Of a DNA stretch of 64,000 nt, positions 1 through 13,661 are shown in pieces. The notes beneath the pieces are model-generated. The model was not told the DNA's origin and did not search any database. It saw only the letters and a list, made by a program, of their open reading frames with translations. Location: NCBI GenBank assembly GCA_963513935.1, contig OY740768.1, positions 44,882,368 through 44,946,367 on the forward strand, read 5' to 3'. The position numbers and the translations under genes were made by a program. How positions within the stretch are numbered: position 1 is the stretch's first letter; the number at the start of each line of letters is the position of its first letter. The stretch is from Aphrophora alni (Eukaryota > Arthropoda > Insecta > Hemiptera > Aphrophoridae).

Positions 1-2617
1 CATAATACATGGACTGAAACGGGTTTAGAGTGTCAAAAATTGTTGATTCAATTTTGTACAAGAAAAACTGGGCAAGTAATTGAGATAAGCAAGACCCCAT
101 TACCAATCAATCAATTTGAACTAAAAGACTTATTATAAGTTAGTATAAATCGTATAACGTATTCATGTCTAGAACTTTATCGTTTAAATAGTCAACTCGT
201 AATAAAACTTCACTATTAAATAATTCTTGAACAATAGTTTCTCTTCGTGTGTTTTTGTTATTTCTAACTTGAACGAAATAAAACAATATTATTTTCAATA
301 GAAATTAAGTATTAAAGACAAGGTAAATATTATTTTACTACTGCTCTACCTAATTTCTCCAAGTTTCACCGAAGGGTTTACCTTTGATTTACATATTATT
401 TTGGTTTAGTTGTTGATAGAAGTTATTCCAAGTATGGAAATTATCAAAGTTTTTCTGTTTTGATAAAGTCAACAATACCAGTTCAATGGTCTTCAATGTT
501 TGAGTGTAACGAACGACGTTTACTACCAAACATAATTAAACAGTCTACTTTTACTTTTATAGGGCTGGGTCTCAATACAATTTTTGTACTGCCAAAAACA
601 TTACCCCCTTTTAACTCTTTAATTTAATAATTGCTTAGTCATGCATTTCGTGTCATATGGCCCTATATTTTTATCAGAATAAATAGGTTTTTTAAAAATA
701 TATTTTTTAAGGTCCACGAAGTGTAAAAAAATATAATAGAAGTATAATATTAATATGTGTGCTAGTTTGCCTTAGAAACGAAATTTATTATATCGATTTT
801 GTTACAAAGTATTATTATGAAATTTTTATGATGGATCTATAAAAAATATTACTATGTACTGCAACACCAAAATCCGTAGTACATTCTTTGGGAAGAAAAA
901 TAATAAATATACTATCATATTCTCTATTATCTAGACAAATAACATATAAAATAATAATTTACGATAAACGTGGCCTAATTTCATTATATTAGTACTCGAA
1001 ACAAAAAATACTCGATGACTATGTCCCTAAGAACTTGATATCTGGAGAAATTATTTATAAGTAGTAAATTAAAGTTCAGGATGAAAATTATAAGATTAGG
1101 AGGACATAGATGCGTTTAAATATGTTAATTATCCAGTATGGTAATTAAAATTCACTTAAACTCACTTTTAACAACGAACCTCTTCACCAACAAGATTCAG
1201 TTCCTACGAATATATCGACAGCCTATGTTGTTCAAAATACACTTATAATGTTTGGTTGAAATTGTGTATGGGAATATATAATTTTAAAGAAATTTGTAGT
1301 TTAGTTTGATTTTCCAACAGTTCCCAAGGCTTAAGAAAAGAAATAATCTTCAATCAAATCTTAAAATTATTACTATTGAATGACTCGAATTAACAGCCTA
1401 AATATTCCTGTGGTTATTTTCCCATTATTCCCAAAATCTGAAATGTAATACTACATTAATACTCACAGTTCTGACCATCGAAATTTTGTTTTGCAACATT
1501 CGAATCCTAATAGGCAGTTTGTCTGTTAAGATAATACACACTCTTTGGTTTCGTCCAACACTCTACACCGATATTTCAAACTTATGCAAGTTTAATAGAA
1601 ACTTTCTCATTTCTGATTTATTTACACCAATCTCGCATAGAAGTGGTTGAGTTTGTAGCTGTGATAAAGTACTTGAATATTTTTATGTTGTTATTTTAAA
1701 TATCGCATGGAAGTAAAGACGTATCTCGTTGAAATACCTAAGTAATATGAGAAAGAAATGACATTTTATTGACAAATTAGAAAATCATAATAGATTAAGT
1801 ATCCAACAAAAGTTGTTAATTAATTGGAACTAATTGGCCATCTTTTTGGATTTACAATGAAAAAGGTTTGGTATACATGTTGAAATTAGGCTTCCCTCTT
1901 ATCATCAGTTTTTATTTTAAATTACAGTTTGGGAGACGTGATTATGGCCTTTTATAAACCATTATGTTATTACTATGTCATTAATAAGCTTTATGTATTT
2001 TCTATTTTACATAATTATAATAGTCATTAAGAAATTCAGAAACACGTATAGATTATTTCTTCTTATACTACATATTAAATATATTCCGACAGCAAGAAGT
2101 AGTGTGTGTGTCTATAAATGTGAATTTTTTGATTCTATGATAAGAATAAATTGGACTTGCTTTAAAATGAAGACAATATTTCTTTTTAAAGTAATGTATC
2201 GTATATAAATGTTTTGGTAATAAAAGTATTCACATATTTTCTATATTTAACCTTATACTAACAAGGGGATAACGTTAGTTTAATCTAGGGTTCTATGTTT
2301 CATGTAAGTAAGTCAATCATAAATCACCGATAATCGATAAATAATAATAATAATAATAATTAATAATGTTTATTAGTTGAACTTACGAATTTTTGAAATA
2401 TTTGAAAAAGAATTATCACGAAAATTCATTAATAACTATCCACTTGTAACCACTTTTTATAAACACTATCACATAGAAAAAGAACATTTGTTTCAATTTT
2501 ATTATATAATATTTTTTTTTTTCAATTTCAGAACATTATATAGGATAAACTCCCTTTCCCCACTTTTCAAGATTGGCTCTCATAGATTGTTGTTACACAT
2601 TATTGTATCAAATCTCT
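1..2617. other. AT-rich DNA with no recognisable gene
   Basis: I see no coding sequence, RNA gene or clear transposon here. The open frames at 1975-2208 and 2377-2628 are short, rich in Phe/Ile/Tyr/Leu as expected from AT-rich random sequence, and resemble no family I know. A short ATA trinucleotide run lies at 2341-2360. Confidence 0.6.
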
Positions 2618-2711
2618 CATCCTATTAGATAATTTGCTTTAAACAAAATATCTGTAACTTCTGTAACATCCTATTAGATAATTTGCTTTAAACAAAATAT
2701 CTGTAACTTCT
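2618..2711. repeat. Perfect two-copy tandem duplication, period 49 bp
   Basis: The 45 bases from 2618 to 2662 recur without change at 2667-2711, giving a direct duplication with a 49-bp period. The absence of any mismatch, in a region where other repeats are heavily diverged, suggests a recent event or an assembly artefact. Confidence 0.9.
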
Positions 2712-2716
2712 TTTCT

Positions 2717-3795
2717 CTGCCTTTAATTTCATAACGATTAAATATAAATCCCATTTTCTTTCAAACGTTATTTACCACTCATTATAAAAACATCATTCGA
2801 AGAAATTTGTTATATCTGTAGTTTTAAAAATTGCATTGGAATTTATTTATCATGCTATAAAAACAATCTATACACCTGTTTTTGTAATAAAAGTAACAAA
2901 TTACATTTTATAATCAGGGTTTTACTATTCTGTTAGTTGAACGTTACGATGGTAACACAAAATAAACACATTATTTCTGCCCTGCCGATTTACTTTTAGA
3001 TTTATACAGTTAGTTACTGATAGCAATTAAAAGAACAATTAAGTTACACTATTTAAACACTAAAGTTATTAACAACTAGTATTGTTTCACAATGTACTAT
3101 TGTAAAGTAAAATGCTAATTATAATCTGCTTAGATTGTATATTTTCAATATATTACATTGTTGTATAATAGCCCCTAATCATTCTTTCAAGGAGTACTGG
3201 CATTAAACATGTATTGTTTTACTCTTTTTGTTTGAATTGGTTATACAAATATATGTGAAAATTAAATAAATATTGGTCGTATACGTTTATATCAACAAAT
3301 TTTGATTAGTTTATTTTCACGTTCCTATGAACCAGATAATTTATATGGAAAATGTTATGCCTAGGCATGTAAAATAAACGCTTTTATAGATATTTTCGGA
3401 AAACTATAATATCGTGTCCTTGTTATGAATTGTATAATCCCAAAATGGGCTAATTATATTTATAATTTTTCAAAAGTAAAAGACACGTTTTTAAGAATTA
3501 AATATCTTTACTGATTTTGTATTGTGGGGGCTGGTTTTATGATACATTTTACCTCTTTTTTACTCAATATAAACAAACAAAATAGATTGTCCCATTCCTA
3601 CTTGTCATAAAAATTCACAAAAATATATTACATACAAGCTATATAGTTTTATAATGAGGTGCTACTGTTCTTATATGGTTTCAATGTAAATAATGGTCTT
3701 AATTAGCGGAATCCTGGATTTAAAAATGTACATAGCAATGATTGATATGGTTTAAAAGAAAGGGACTCAGATCTAAAACTATATTAATGTACTTA
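2717..3795. other. AT-rich DNA with no recognisable gene
   Basis: Nothing beyond short A/T runs is visible on either strand. Confidence 0.55.
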
Positions 3796-3799
3796 ATAA

Positions 3800-4165
3800 T
3801 TTAGGCTTGGCTTCATATCAAAGGTTCCGATTTTTAGTTTTAGTTTCCAATTTGGTTTTATATTATTAGGAAATATTGGGAGCTATAATTAGGACTATAA
3901 CCTTCCAAAGGTAACGTTATCTAAAATTTATTAATGATCCTAAAGCTTTATGCCTCGGTACACATCACAGGTTTATAGTTTTAGTTTTAGATTCTAATAT
4001 ACTGTATATTTATTTTATAGACTACTAGGAATTATTAGAAGCTAAAATTAAAACTTTAACTTAATAAAGAACCAAGAACTACAGATTTAGGCCTAGATTC
4101 ACATCACAAGATTATAGTTTTAGTTTTACTTTCCAAATTGGTTCTAGACTAATATGATAATTGCC
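3800..4165. repeat. Diverged tandem repeat, about 142-bp period, 2.5 copies
   Basis: Three consecutive segments begin near 3806, 3951 and 4090. Each has a CACATCACA-like start followed within about 20 bases by the phrase TAGTTTTAGTTTTA. The first two also share a later segment of the type TATTAGGAA...AGCTA.AATTA. The third copy is cut short. Copies are clearly diverged. No function is evident. Confidence 0.7.
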
Positions 4166-4479
4166 TGATTTCATTTCCTACGTTTATAAACAACTAAACA
4201 ACGAAAGTTGGTTTATATTCTCGAAACGTCGTAAATTAGATTTTATGTACAAAAATGATGTCAAACACCAATTAATCCATATAAACAATACTAACAATCC
4301 ATCATTGTTAAATAGCATTAAAATCAGAATAACGTTAAGATATATAATTTATTTTAAATTTATTAATACTTTTTTAAATAGTTGTCTATCATTATGTATC
4401 ATAGTTTTTCATTAAAAATAAGAGATACTTTGAAGACTAATTTTAGTAAATCAGATTAAAAAAAGCTTCATTATATACT

Positions 4480-4541
4480 AAAAAGAAGCTAGAGATAGAA
4501 AAGAAATAGAGATAGAGAAGAAGCTAGAGAAGAAAAAGAGA
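4480..4541. repeat. Purine-rich degenerate tandem tract
   Basis: The plus strand is almost pure A/G, with the phrase AGAAGCTAGAGA at 4484 and again at 4518. The minus-strand open frame 4478-4660 arises from this low-complexity tract and is not a credible gene. Confidence 0.75.
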
Positions 4542-4544
4542 TAT

Positions 4545-5874
4545 TTCTTGTACAAACAGTCCCTAAAGAGACTTGATATGACTTCACTGCTAATATGAGA
4601 TGAGGTACGAGAAAAACGATTCAATTTAATTTTACTTTGGTTTTGGTCTTTATCTATCAAATTTCGGCGAAAATATATTAGGATTGTTTAAAACATGTCG
4701 AAGAACAACTATATAAAAAGAAAGATATATAACTAATTGTACTGACCATTTTCAAACGAAATTTGTATGGAACAGTATTCCAGTATTTGATTCATAACTT
4801 TATAGTTCATAACTAAGCTTCATATGATCAATATAAATAGGCCTAAGTCTCTTTTATGAGATACAAAATTTTGGTACTGATCAGAAGAGTCCCGTAGAGT
4901 ATAACAATTCAACTACTTTACAAGTTTTTTTTTTGTTCTTTATAGAAGCAGCTCAGTTCCAGGTTGACTTTAACTTCTATAGACTGCTGGGCTCGAAAGC
5001 CAACACTTATCAAGCAGAGTCGGATGATACTCTCTAAGTCATACATGGAGGCTCAATAACCACAAACAGTTTTAATTTCATTAAAATTGTATTTTTCTAA
5101 TTACAGACAATTTATTTTTATTACATTAAATGTATACATTAACCTATAGTTTGAAAAAATACTTTATATACTTTGAATATCTGTAAATTTGTATTTATCA
5201 TAGATAAAAAAAAGTACTGTTTAGTTTAACATAGATAATGAAATTTACTCTAAAACTACAGATATACACTAACTATTTATAAATGTGTCAAAATTTTTCA
5301 ATTTAGATTACGAATTTTAAAACGCGCTTAAATATTTAAGTTATTATTCATAGTTATTATCGATTTCCCTCACGTTAACCTCAACAATTCAAAACTTATA
5401 AAAAACAGTTAATATAATAAACAATAACTTGCTTTATTATTATAATAAACATACGAATTTTTTAGAATTTTGATTATCCATAACTTTGAAAAGAGCAAAA
5501 TATAAAAAGCTCCGGTTTGGGGCATTTAACATCTTTTTATAAGCATTAAAATAATGTGACACATGACCTACAATAACTTTTTTTATTTTTAACTCCCCAC
5601 ACCCTCAAAATCATTGAGAACAGTATATGTCAAAAATTACGTACTGTTAAGTACTTCAAGATACATACAAGGTTCTGTTAAATTGTTTTAAAAATAAAAT
5701 AAACTAAAGAGTGGTAAAGGAATTTTTTGAATAGCCTGTAAATGTTTAGTGATCAACTAAAAATACCATTTAAAAAAAGTATTTATGTTAAAATTTACTT
5801 TTAAACTTACTTTTGGAATTCTGCCTATTTTTCCAAAATATTACAGTATATTAGTTTAATTTCTTCACATTATG

Positions 5875-5879
<5 letters not shown>
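4545..5879. other. AT-rich DNA with no recognisable gene
   Basis: No coding, RNA or mobile element signature is visible. Confidence 0.55.

Positions 5880-5929
<50 letters not shown>
5880..5929. repeat. TA dinucleotide microsatellite
   Basis: About 25 uninterrupted TA repeats. It is one of at least eight long TA tracts in the window. Confidence 0.97.
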
Positions 5930-5931
<2 letters not shown>

Positions 5932-7070
5932 ATATAATTTAAAATGAATTAAGTCTCTAAATTGCGCGATATTATTATCAAAAAGACAAAGTTGATGTCA
6001 TATAAATTATATCTAGAATGTTGATATACAATGTTGATTAATTTAATAAATCATATTCGTCACTATATAGAAAACAAATTGGACGGTATGGAAGTAAATA
6101 GAATAAAATCGATCTTGATATCTTAAAAATATATTTAAAACAAATCCTAGAAAAGCAAGCGGAATTAGGAATCGTGGTAGGCTCTTCGGATAACTCAAAA
6201 ATTAACATTTAAATTTGAAAAATTATTAGGAGTAATAGGATCGAGTTATCATGAGTGAATTGAATATAGTTTATGTAATAATACTCCAGTGTTATGCTAC
6301 AAATATCAAATCAACTAAAATATATTTTTTTGAAGTTATGTTTTACGTAACCGTCTATTTTGTATTTTTGTAAATATTTGGTTTAAAAAAATATCTATAT
6401 AATTTGTGTAAAAAAAACGAAATATATTACAAGAATGTGAGTGTAACAAAGTCTTTTGTTGCTATTAATGTATTGATAATATTTTTAAGCATTGGAAATA
6501 ATGCCCATAATAACTTGAACATAAAGTCCATGAAATGAATTCTGTTTTAAATCTTCATAAAAGGGATTGTATTTCAAGGATGTAAAGGAAGGTAATGTTG
6601 AAAAATATTGACATAACCCTAGTGACAAAGATATTGAATAGTAATAATGTTTACCAATTTAAAACACGTTAAAATGTATGGTATTTGTAGATATACCTTT
6701 GGACCATTCCAGCTTCACATTAATTGTATCCTGAACAATCACTTTTAGCTGAAAAAGTAATGTTAGCCGTATGATAACCATTAGTTATTATAGTAGTCAC
6801 AGATCTTTCCAAAATAATTAATTTCGTTGCTTAAAAATTAATTAATTCTCACCATTCAAAATATTGCACTATGCCAAATCGAGTAATATCTACTAGGAAA
6901 AAATGAACATAGTCATAGTAAATGCGATTCAGAATTTATGCGATATAACACATTTAAACAACGTCACACTTAGATGATAGAATAAACTGTAAGAAAACAT
7001 TATAACAGTTAAGATTATCAGTTAGGTATATACTAGGCAATTAAGAGGAATTAGTCCTCTTTGTACCAAC
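5930..7070. other. AT-rich DNA with no recognisable gene
   Basis: No supported feature between the TA tract and dispersed repeat copy A1. Confidence 0.5.
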
Positions 7071-7074
7071 AAGT

Positions 7075-7950
7075 GTGAATTGGATGTCAATCCAGTAAAA
7101 ATTAATTAAGGATGCTCAAAAATAAGTTAAACAAAATACAAAGACTGTATCAAGGGATTACCAGTGAAACAGGATAAATTGAAGGATTAACGTTTAATTT
7201 ACACTGGTGAAGTCAGAACGGATCGGTATTGCTTTCACTTCGGTGACCCTAATTTATACTGTCACCTCAGCTGGGTTTAGCCTTGTTCAGCTTTTAGCCC
7301 TCAAGGATCGTGGACAAATATCCATGTTTAGTTTCTTGCTATTAGAACGTTTGGTTTCATTGAATAGAACAATAGGTTTTATTCATTTTTAATTTTCTCG
7401 GTCAATTTTAATAAATTACAAATAAACATTATTGAATAGAAAATAATTGAAGATATTTTAAAATGAATACAGGATTCCGTTTTTAGAAATGTGCACAATG
7501 TAAATGACTTTTGAAATGTAAACCATTTATATTATAACAAGATGAAATATCAGAATCAAAATGGTGTAGAAGCCACAATGCATCAACGTTGAATCTAAGA
7601 TAATTGCATTGTTTCGAAGCAAAGCATTATTCGAAGGTGATTCACAAATAAACCAAATTTAGCTTACAGTAATCGTTTAACATAAAACAGATCATTTCAG
7701 ACATTGATAGAATTTTTAAACAACCACAGTCTAAAATTACCGGAACTATAGATTAAGGTTATGCTTAGTGATCCATTGAAACTGTTATTAGAGTTATGAT
7801 ATACGTCTCATTTGTAACAAATAATTACAATAAATTATGGTCTAACTAGTTAGTATTAAAATTTATTTATTTATCGGCCAGAGTACAAAATTTGACTTTA
7901 ATACACTAAAGGGTAAAATTAAATTTTAATCATTCTGTTTATATTTATAT
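7075..7950 (+). repeat. Dispersed repeat A, copy 1
   Basis: This segment aligns colinearly with 12660-13560. Shared landmarks, in order: GGAT(G/A)CTCAAA(A/G)ATAAGT, a GATAAATTGAAG(G/T)ATTA phrase, GAAGTCAG, a GGTGTAGAAGCCACAATGC-type phrase, CTAAGATAATTGCATT, and AAATTTGACTT near the end. The 61-codon frame at 7207-7392 lies inside it, but the other copy has no matching frame, so it is not supported as a gene. Family unknown; I see no terminal repeats. Confidence 0.7.
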
Positions 7951-10900
7951 TAAAAATTGTAAGTCAAGAGCTTGTCTATTTGAGAGATTGTGTATTTGAG
8001 TTTAGGAGGAAAATAATATATTATTTGTATTTTTTTACAGATCTACAAATCGTATTATTTAATAATTATAAATCGTATTTACAATTAAACCAAGAGTATA
8101 CACACATTTTATATTGGTTTCAATTAAAAGAAACCACAAATGATGAGAATTTGTTTAAATTATACTGTTTAAATTAACCCAATGTGAAAATAAAACAAAA
8201 ATATTTTTTAACCTGAAAATAGTAGACTTATCAATTATAGTCCTAATGGAGGATGTATCTTGAGAAGAAATATTGAACGATCATTAAACAGATGATTAGA
8301 ACTAACCAACAATCTCATCAAAGTATATAAATCAAAAAGGTCTATTTCTTACATTTTATTTTAAATCGTCTAAATGTTTCGTTAAATGACAAACAATTAG
8401 GAAAATCACTTATATATAAATAGTAAAACTATACCTGTGTAGTGTTTTACTAGACACATTGCATTATATTAAATTTATACAACCTCAGCCTATCATTTCA
8501 TTTTGTAAACATGCCACATCTACAGCTTGGTTCTAACAAAGAATGTTGTTAATAGTTAATTTCATATTATTGTGATTACTCTTTTAATTGCTTTGAGTTT
8601 GTATGTAAATGAGATTAAACCGTCGTAAAAGTCGATTTTGGCTTGTCTGCTTTCAGTAAAATGGATTCATTAACGTAAAAGATAATAAACGTTTATTTAG
8701 ACACTCAACATATGTAGTTACTTTGTATCGTCTATCATCAAGGATGATATACCAAAATTATTAATTCATTCTATATTCAATATTAAACATTTTTTCTAAT
8801 TTTTACACAGCAAATAATTAACATGTCTCTAAAATATCCAGAAAGGAAAAGTATTACTGGCTAACTAATCTACAATAGGTATATTTAGTTGTGAATTTTA
8901 TACAATTCCTATAGACTGATTTTATTAATTTTAATAAATTTCTTTTGTCATTTCTAGTGTTGTCGTCTAAACATTTTTAAGTGCTGAGTGTCTGAGTTTC
9001 ATCACCTCAAACAATTTCTAAACTTTAAATTTAATTCTACACCTACAACTTACGAAAGAGTGATTATACTTCATTTTCTTAAATAAGGAAGTTTGAATAA
9101 AAATAATATTATTATTACTTGTCATAATCGCCAGCCGCTATAGCGGTAGGATTTACCTGTTGTGATTACCTAGTCTATAAGTAAATCCGGACGATCTATG
9201 TTTGGACTTTTCTATTAAATATAAAACTCATAACGAAAACACGTCAGCTATGAGATATTTTTCATAAAAAACTAGCTTTAAACCGGACAAAACTGAAAGC
9301 TTGATTTGATGGTGCAGAAAATTCAGTGTCTATAGGAAACTGTAAAACTTTGATTTGAAAGAGGAAGAGATAATATACGGCTTTAGTTATATAAATAGTG
9401 AATACACAGAACATTCAGATAATTTAAATAAACATCAGAATTAACATAATTTACTACTGTTGATCTTAAAGTTAAATTTTTAAGAACCAGTTGGTGCATC
9501 CATTAAATGTGTAAAATTAAGGTCCGTTACGATGGGTATTGTTTTAATATTAAAAAAACGGAACTTTTAGTATTTTTGTTTTAGTTCACTATTGGCATAA
9601 GTTTCTTCATTTATTGCAAATATTCTGTAAGAGTGTCACAGTGTTTTCCCGATTTTTATTATACATACGTTTAAAAATACACCACATTGCAACGATTTTG
9701 TAATTGTACAGTTACACAATCGGCATTAAGGATTGGTTTAATATTGTAATAGATTTAGATATATTACGAAAGTGATATAGATTGTAATGTAAAGGTACAC
9801 GGGCACCAAACTTTCTTGTATTTTGAACGGGTTACCAGATTTCAAATATTATATGTATATTGTTTTTAATTTCTTGCAAAGAAATAACGTATGAGGTTTT
9901 GTGATCGATTAATTAGGTAGGTACTAACATTATAAGCATATAATCGTTATAAGGTTGCCCTTAACCCTAGGAAGCTAACGTGTTCAAAAAGTTACGTTAT
10001 ATCTAAACTATTGTAAAATTTACGACAGGGTGGAAAAACGTTTTGTACCATTCAAAGTGGAAAATTTCAATAAGAAAGAAGGAGCGTATTGGAACCAAAG
10101 GAATGGTCATGTCAAGTGAAGAAATTTAGTTATTTAGTTCGCTCGGTGACCGGCCTCTTTTAAATCTAACAGTATCTGAGTTAACCATTTACAGAAAAAC
10201 AGATTAACATATAACATTAGTTTCCTTTTTTATATATATACATATATCCATACATCTGTTAAGTAAATACGCCCTTAGAGCAAAAAATTACATTACGTTA
10301 AACAAATCCACCCATATGTTTTAAATTACAAAATATTTTGGTGTACAAAGATAATGGTAACAATTTGTTAATAGTACTTAAGTTAGAAAAATGATTCTAA
10401 GACTAACTTATTAGAAAATATAAAAAAAATAATAATTAATTACATGTATATTCTCTGAGTTGGCCAACTATAAAAAAAAAAATTTATTATATAAAAAAAT
10501 TTAAAAAATGTTAGAAAATTTTACTAGTAATTGACGTCAATACTTTATAATTTAGAAAAATTAACCCCTTTGGGGTTGAGAGGTCCGAAATTGCTAGCTT
10601 AGCCCTTCCAATAAAATTTTATTTTAGTTTTTGCATTTAAAAAAAATTATAGTTATTTTTGTTGAAAAACCTAAAGCATTACTTAAACAAATTTCACAAC
10701 AAGTCCTCAATTAATGAAAATGCATAAATTCAAGTTCTTTGGTTTTTTTTTGTTTTCACTTTTACATTGCGAACAATGCTGAAATGTCCTTCAGATGAAA
10801 TGTCTGGACTTGAGTTTAACTTGAAGTTACAGCTTGAAATTCAAGTTTGTAATTCCAGCTTGAACCAGCATAAGCTGAGAAATATACAGGTTGGAATTAG

Positions 10901-11425
10901 TAAATGAACAGAGACCTTTTACAAGTTTAAACACTTCTGTTCTAAGGTTTATAAGTAATATATTTCTTTGTAACTAAGCTCTGAAACTGCTATTTCTTTG
11001 AAAACTAAATGTTATATATGTTAAATAAGTCAATTGATGATTTCACTTTATAATAACTAGAAATCAAAATTAATTGCTATTTGTTTTTAAAAAAAGACTG
11101 TTTTAATATATACACTCTTATAATTTATTGACAAGCTAAAGTTCAGTTATAATTAAAAGCACACATTTTAACATAGTTAACTCAGTAAAATAAAACAGCA
11201 ACTTTCTTTTACCTGGTTCAAGAGTTGTCAAAAAACGTTTGAAGACGAGGCATGATGAATAAAGATGAAGTTTTTTATAAATTTAGGAAAAAAGAACTAC
11301 CCACATTTTAGTGAAGCTTCTGTATTAAACTTTTCTCTTTTTTAAATAACAAAGATAGTACAATCTACATGATGACAGTTATTGCAAAAACATAATTTTT
11401 TTGAAACCTTTTCGAGGCTATGTCA
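7951..11425. other. AT-rich DNA with no recognisable gene
   Basis: About 3.5 kb of AT-rich sequence. The only structure I can point to is the small palindrome and inverted repeat at 9135-9188. The open frame at 7980-8177 is AT-driven and has no recognisable domain. Confidence 0.5.
9135..9188. other. 12-bp perfect palindrome followed by 8-bp inverted repeat
   Basis: CCGCTATAGCGG at 9135-9146 is self-complementary. Just after it, GGATTTAC at 9149-9156 is matched by its complement GTAAATCC at 9181-9188. The patch is GC-richer than its surroundings. It could be a transposon end or a protein-binding site; there is no evidence of function. Confidence 0.45.
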
Positions 11426-11660
11426 TCACGACAAAACTCGGTTCCGAACTATCTTGTTATCACCTGCAGGCACCGTTAGAAAGCCTACGGCAAGAACCAC
11501 CTTACGCTGTTTTTGGACTTGAACGCTAGGGTACAGCACTTTCCGCCAGTAAGTTTTATCTGCCTCAGAGAAATAAAATACGTATGTCGGTACAGTATTC
11601 ACAAAAAATTGTAGGTACAAAATGTAAGTTTAATAAATACAATTAGTAAGAAAACATCAT
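11426..11660 (-). other. Open, relatively GC-rich segment beside the piggyBac relic
   Basis: A 64-codon frame on the minus strand (11620 to 11426) has less biased composition than typical random frames here. It lies immediately downstream, in transcript sense, of the piggyBac-like transposase relic. I recognise no domain. It could be the 3' non-coding end of the same element or an unrelated older insertion. Confidence 0.25.
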
Positions 11661-11680
11661 GTTACAGTCAAACTTGGATT

Positions 11681-12349
11681 TTATAGTTCATCAGTGGAGT
11701 TGACACAGCACCTCCCGCAATGTTCCGACAGATTAGCTTGTTGCAGCGGCAGCAGTACACAGTCGTCATTCTTCGCTTTATTGAGAGGCAAACACCACAC
11801 ATTGTACGTGGCTGGTTTTGAAGAATGTCCTTGTTGAATATCGGAATTCAAAATTTGATATTCAATTCGTTTCTGAAGCCATGGCTCGATTAGGCTATTG
11901 CGAATTTGTATGGCAAATTTCCTTTTTGAAAGCGGTATCTGACCTATGTTCACAAGATAACTCACATAAATGACATATTTATGCATTACTATGCCCATCT
12001 GATTCTTTTTTAAACATAGTATCAATTAAAACTACGAATAAAAAATATTACTATAAATACAAATCACTTATCACTAAATTACGTCATTGCAAAAGATAGA
12101 AATAAAATAATTAATTAAAATATTTATATACAAATCCAATACGAGAATAATGTTAAGCATCCCATAAAACACTCACAATAGACACCGTTTAGTTTTTCGA
12201 CTACATGACATTTGATGACACATTTGGTCCAAAGAGTCAACTACCCTTTTTGTTGCAGTGTTGGTCTCAATTACCTGAGGTTTCTTTGAAACTTGATCAA
12301 TGAAATAGGTTTTTTGATGTGGATAATAGCAAAAACCTCTTTGGAGTTT
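11681..12349 (-). pseudogene. piggyBac-family transposase, C-terminal relic
   Basis: Two broken pieces of a piggyBac-type DDE transposase run right to left. The upstream piece (about 12349 to 12173) reads through KPQVIE, VVDSLDQMC and SCSRKTKR, matching the piggyBac block around KPxxIxxYNxTKGGVDxLDQ followed by SxxRKTxRWP. Both aspartates of VDSLDQ, equivalent to the late catalytic acidic residues of piggyBac (D447 and D450), are kept, while the GG before them has become RV. The piece then meets a stop. After about 140 AT-rich bases the frame resumes (12025 to 11681, 114 codons) with KYVIYVS, then SKRKFAIQI and SLIEPWLQKR, as in the region after the catalytic core. It ends with a cysteine/histidine pattern (SEHCGRCC) recalling the C-terminal zinc-binding domain, with several cysteines lost. 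The N-terminal half and first two catalytic aspartates were not found. Clearly dead; family assignment rests on motif recall, not a search. Confidence 0.7.
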
Positions 12350-12659
12350 GTTAATTTATAAGAAACCATTTTTTACAACCATGCTTTTAATCTCGTCTGG
12401 TTTTAGTGTTTAGTAGTAATGGATTTTCCTCCTTCTGTCACTCACCAATCTAGTAATTCAACAACCCAACGTATTTGAAGTGTCCTGTAAGATTTGAACG
12501 TACAGCTCTGTTTCAGGTGATAAAGATCTAACTTGTTGAACGAATTAAAGGAAGAACGAATATGGTGGAATTCGACCAAACACCTTAACAGTTAAATGGG
12601 TGATATGGAGAACCATATTCACTTATTTGTACACGTAGCAATATTTAAAACAAAGAATA

Positions 12660-13560
12660 AAGTGCAGTAAGTTAGGTAGGAATAAATGAAGGATACTCAA
12701 AGATAAGTATAAAAATAATTAAGACTGGTTATTGTGATCAAAGCAGGAAGCTGATAAATTGAAGTATTATCTTTTAATTTATATTGTAGGAAGTCAGTTT
12801 GTATAAGTTTTGCTTTAACTGTAGTAACTTTCAAGACAGCTGATTTTAAAACTGTTCGATATCGTAACATTTTCCCCCTTGTGTTTCGTCGGTAATAGAG
12901 TTTTTATTGTATTTGTTATTAGAATGTATTAAATGATCGAACTGAGTAAATTACTATTTAACGTTCATAGTTATTCGTAATAAAAGAGAAAAAATATTTG
13001 GAAAAAACAAATTATTTGCACCAATAGTTGATATGAATTTGACACAAATAACGGATAATTTTGTAAGTCTATTGCACAAAGTAAATAGTATTGGATTATA
13101 TTGCAACATAATGAAATATATAGAGTAAAGTGGTATAGAAACCACAATGCTTTAATGTTAATGTTTCATCCAAGATAATTGCATTACTTCAACATCAGAG
13201 AAGCTACTAAAGTAATCCTTTGACAAATATCCGATCAATCAGAATTTGTGATTGAATACCAGTCAAGTACAGACCACTTTAACAATTTTGATATTAAATT
13301 TAATATATGTAGAGTAATTTGTTGTAATATTTTGGTAAATCTATAAGAGGCGTTTAATTAGAAATATATAATCAAAATAAATTACAATCCACCACTCACT
13401 TGTTTCCATGTTCATCATTTAGACATGATTTTTAAGTTAAACCAATCTGCTATAGACTAATTTTGTTTTACTTTATTGGTTCACAGTTAAAAAAGAAATT
13501 TGACTTCAATAACAAAAGACTGGAAAATCCGTTTCCTTTTGTTCATACAATTAGTAACTG
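12660..13560 (+). repeat. Dispersed repeat A, copy 2
   Basis: Colinear diverged partner of 7075-7950, same orientation, starting about 310 bp from the piggyBac relic. It shares the GGATACTCAAAGATAAGT start, the GATAAATTGAAGTATTA phrase, AACCACAATGC, CAAGATAATTGCATT and AAATTTGACTTCAAT. No inverted ends or common open frame, so coding potential is not supported. Confidence 0.7.
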
Positions 13561-13658
13561 ACAGTTAATATTTAAATTTTAGGGATAATATATCAGAATA
13601 ATTATTTTCTTTAAAAAATAATGTCTATATTCCATCTTATTTTATGAATAATTCTTGT

Positions 13659-13661
<3 letters not shown>

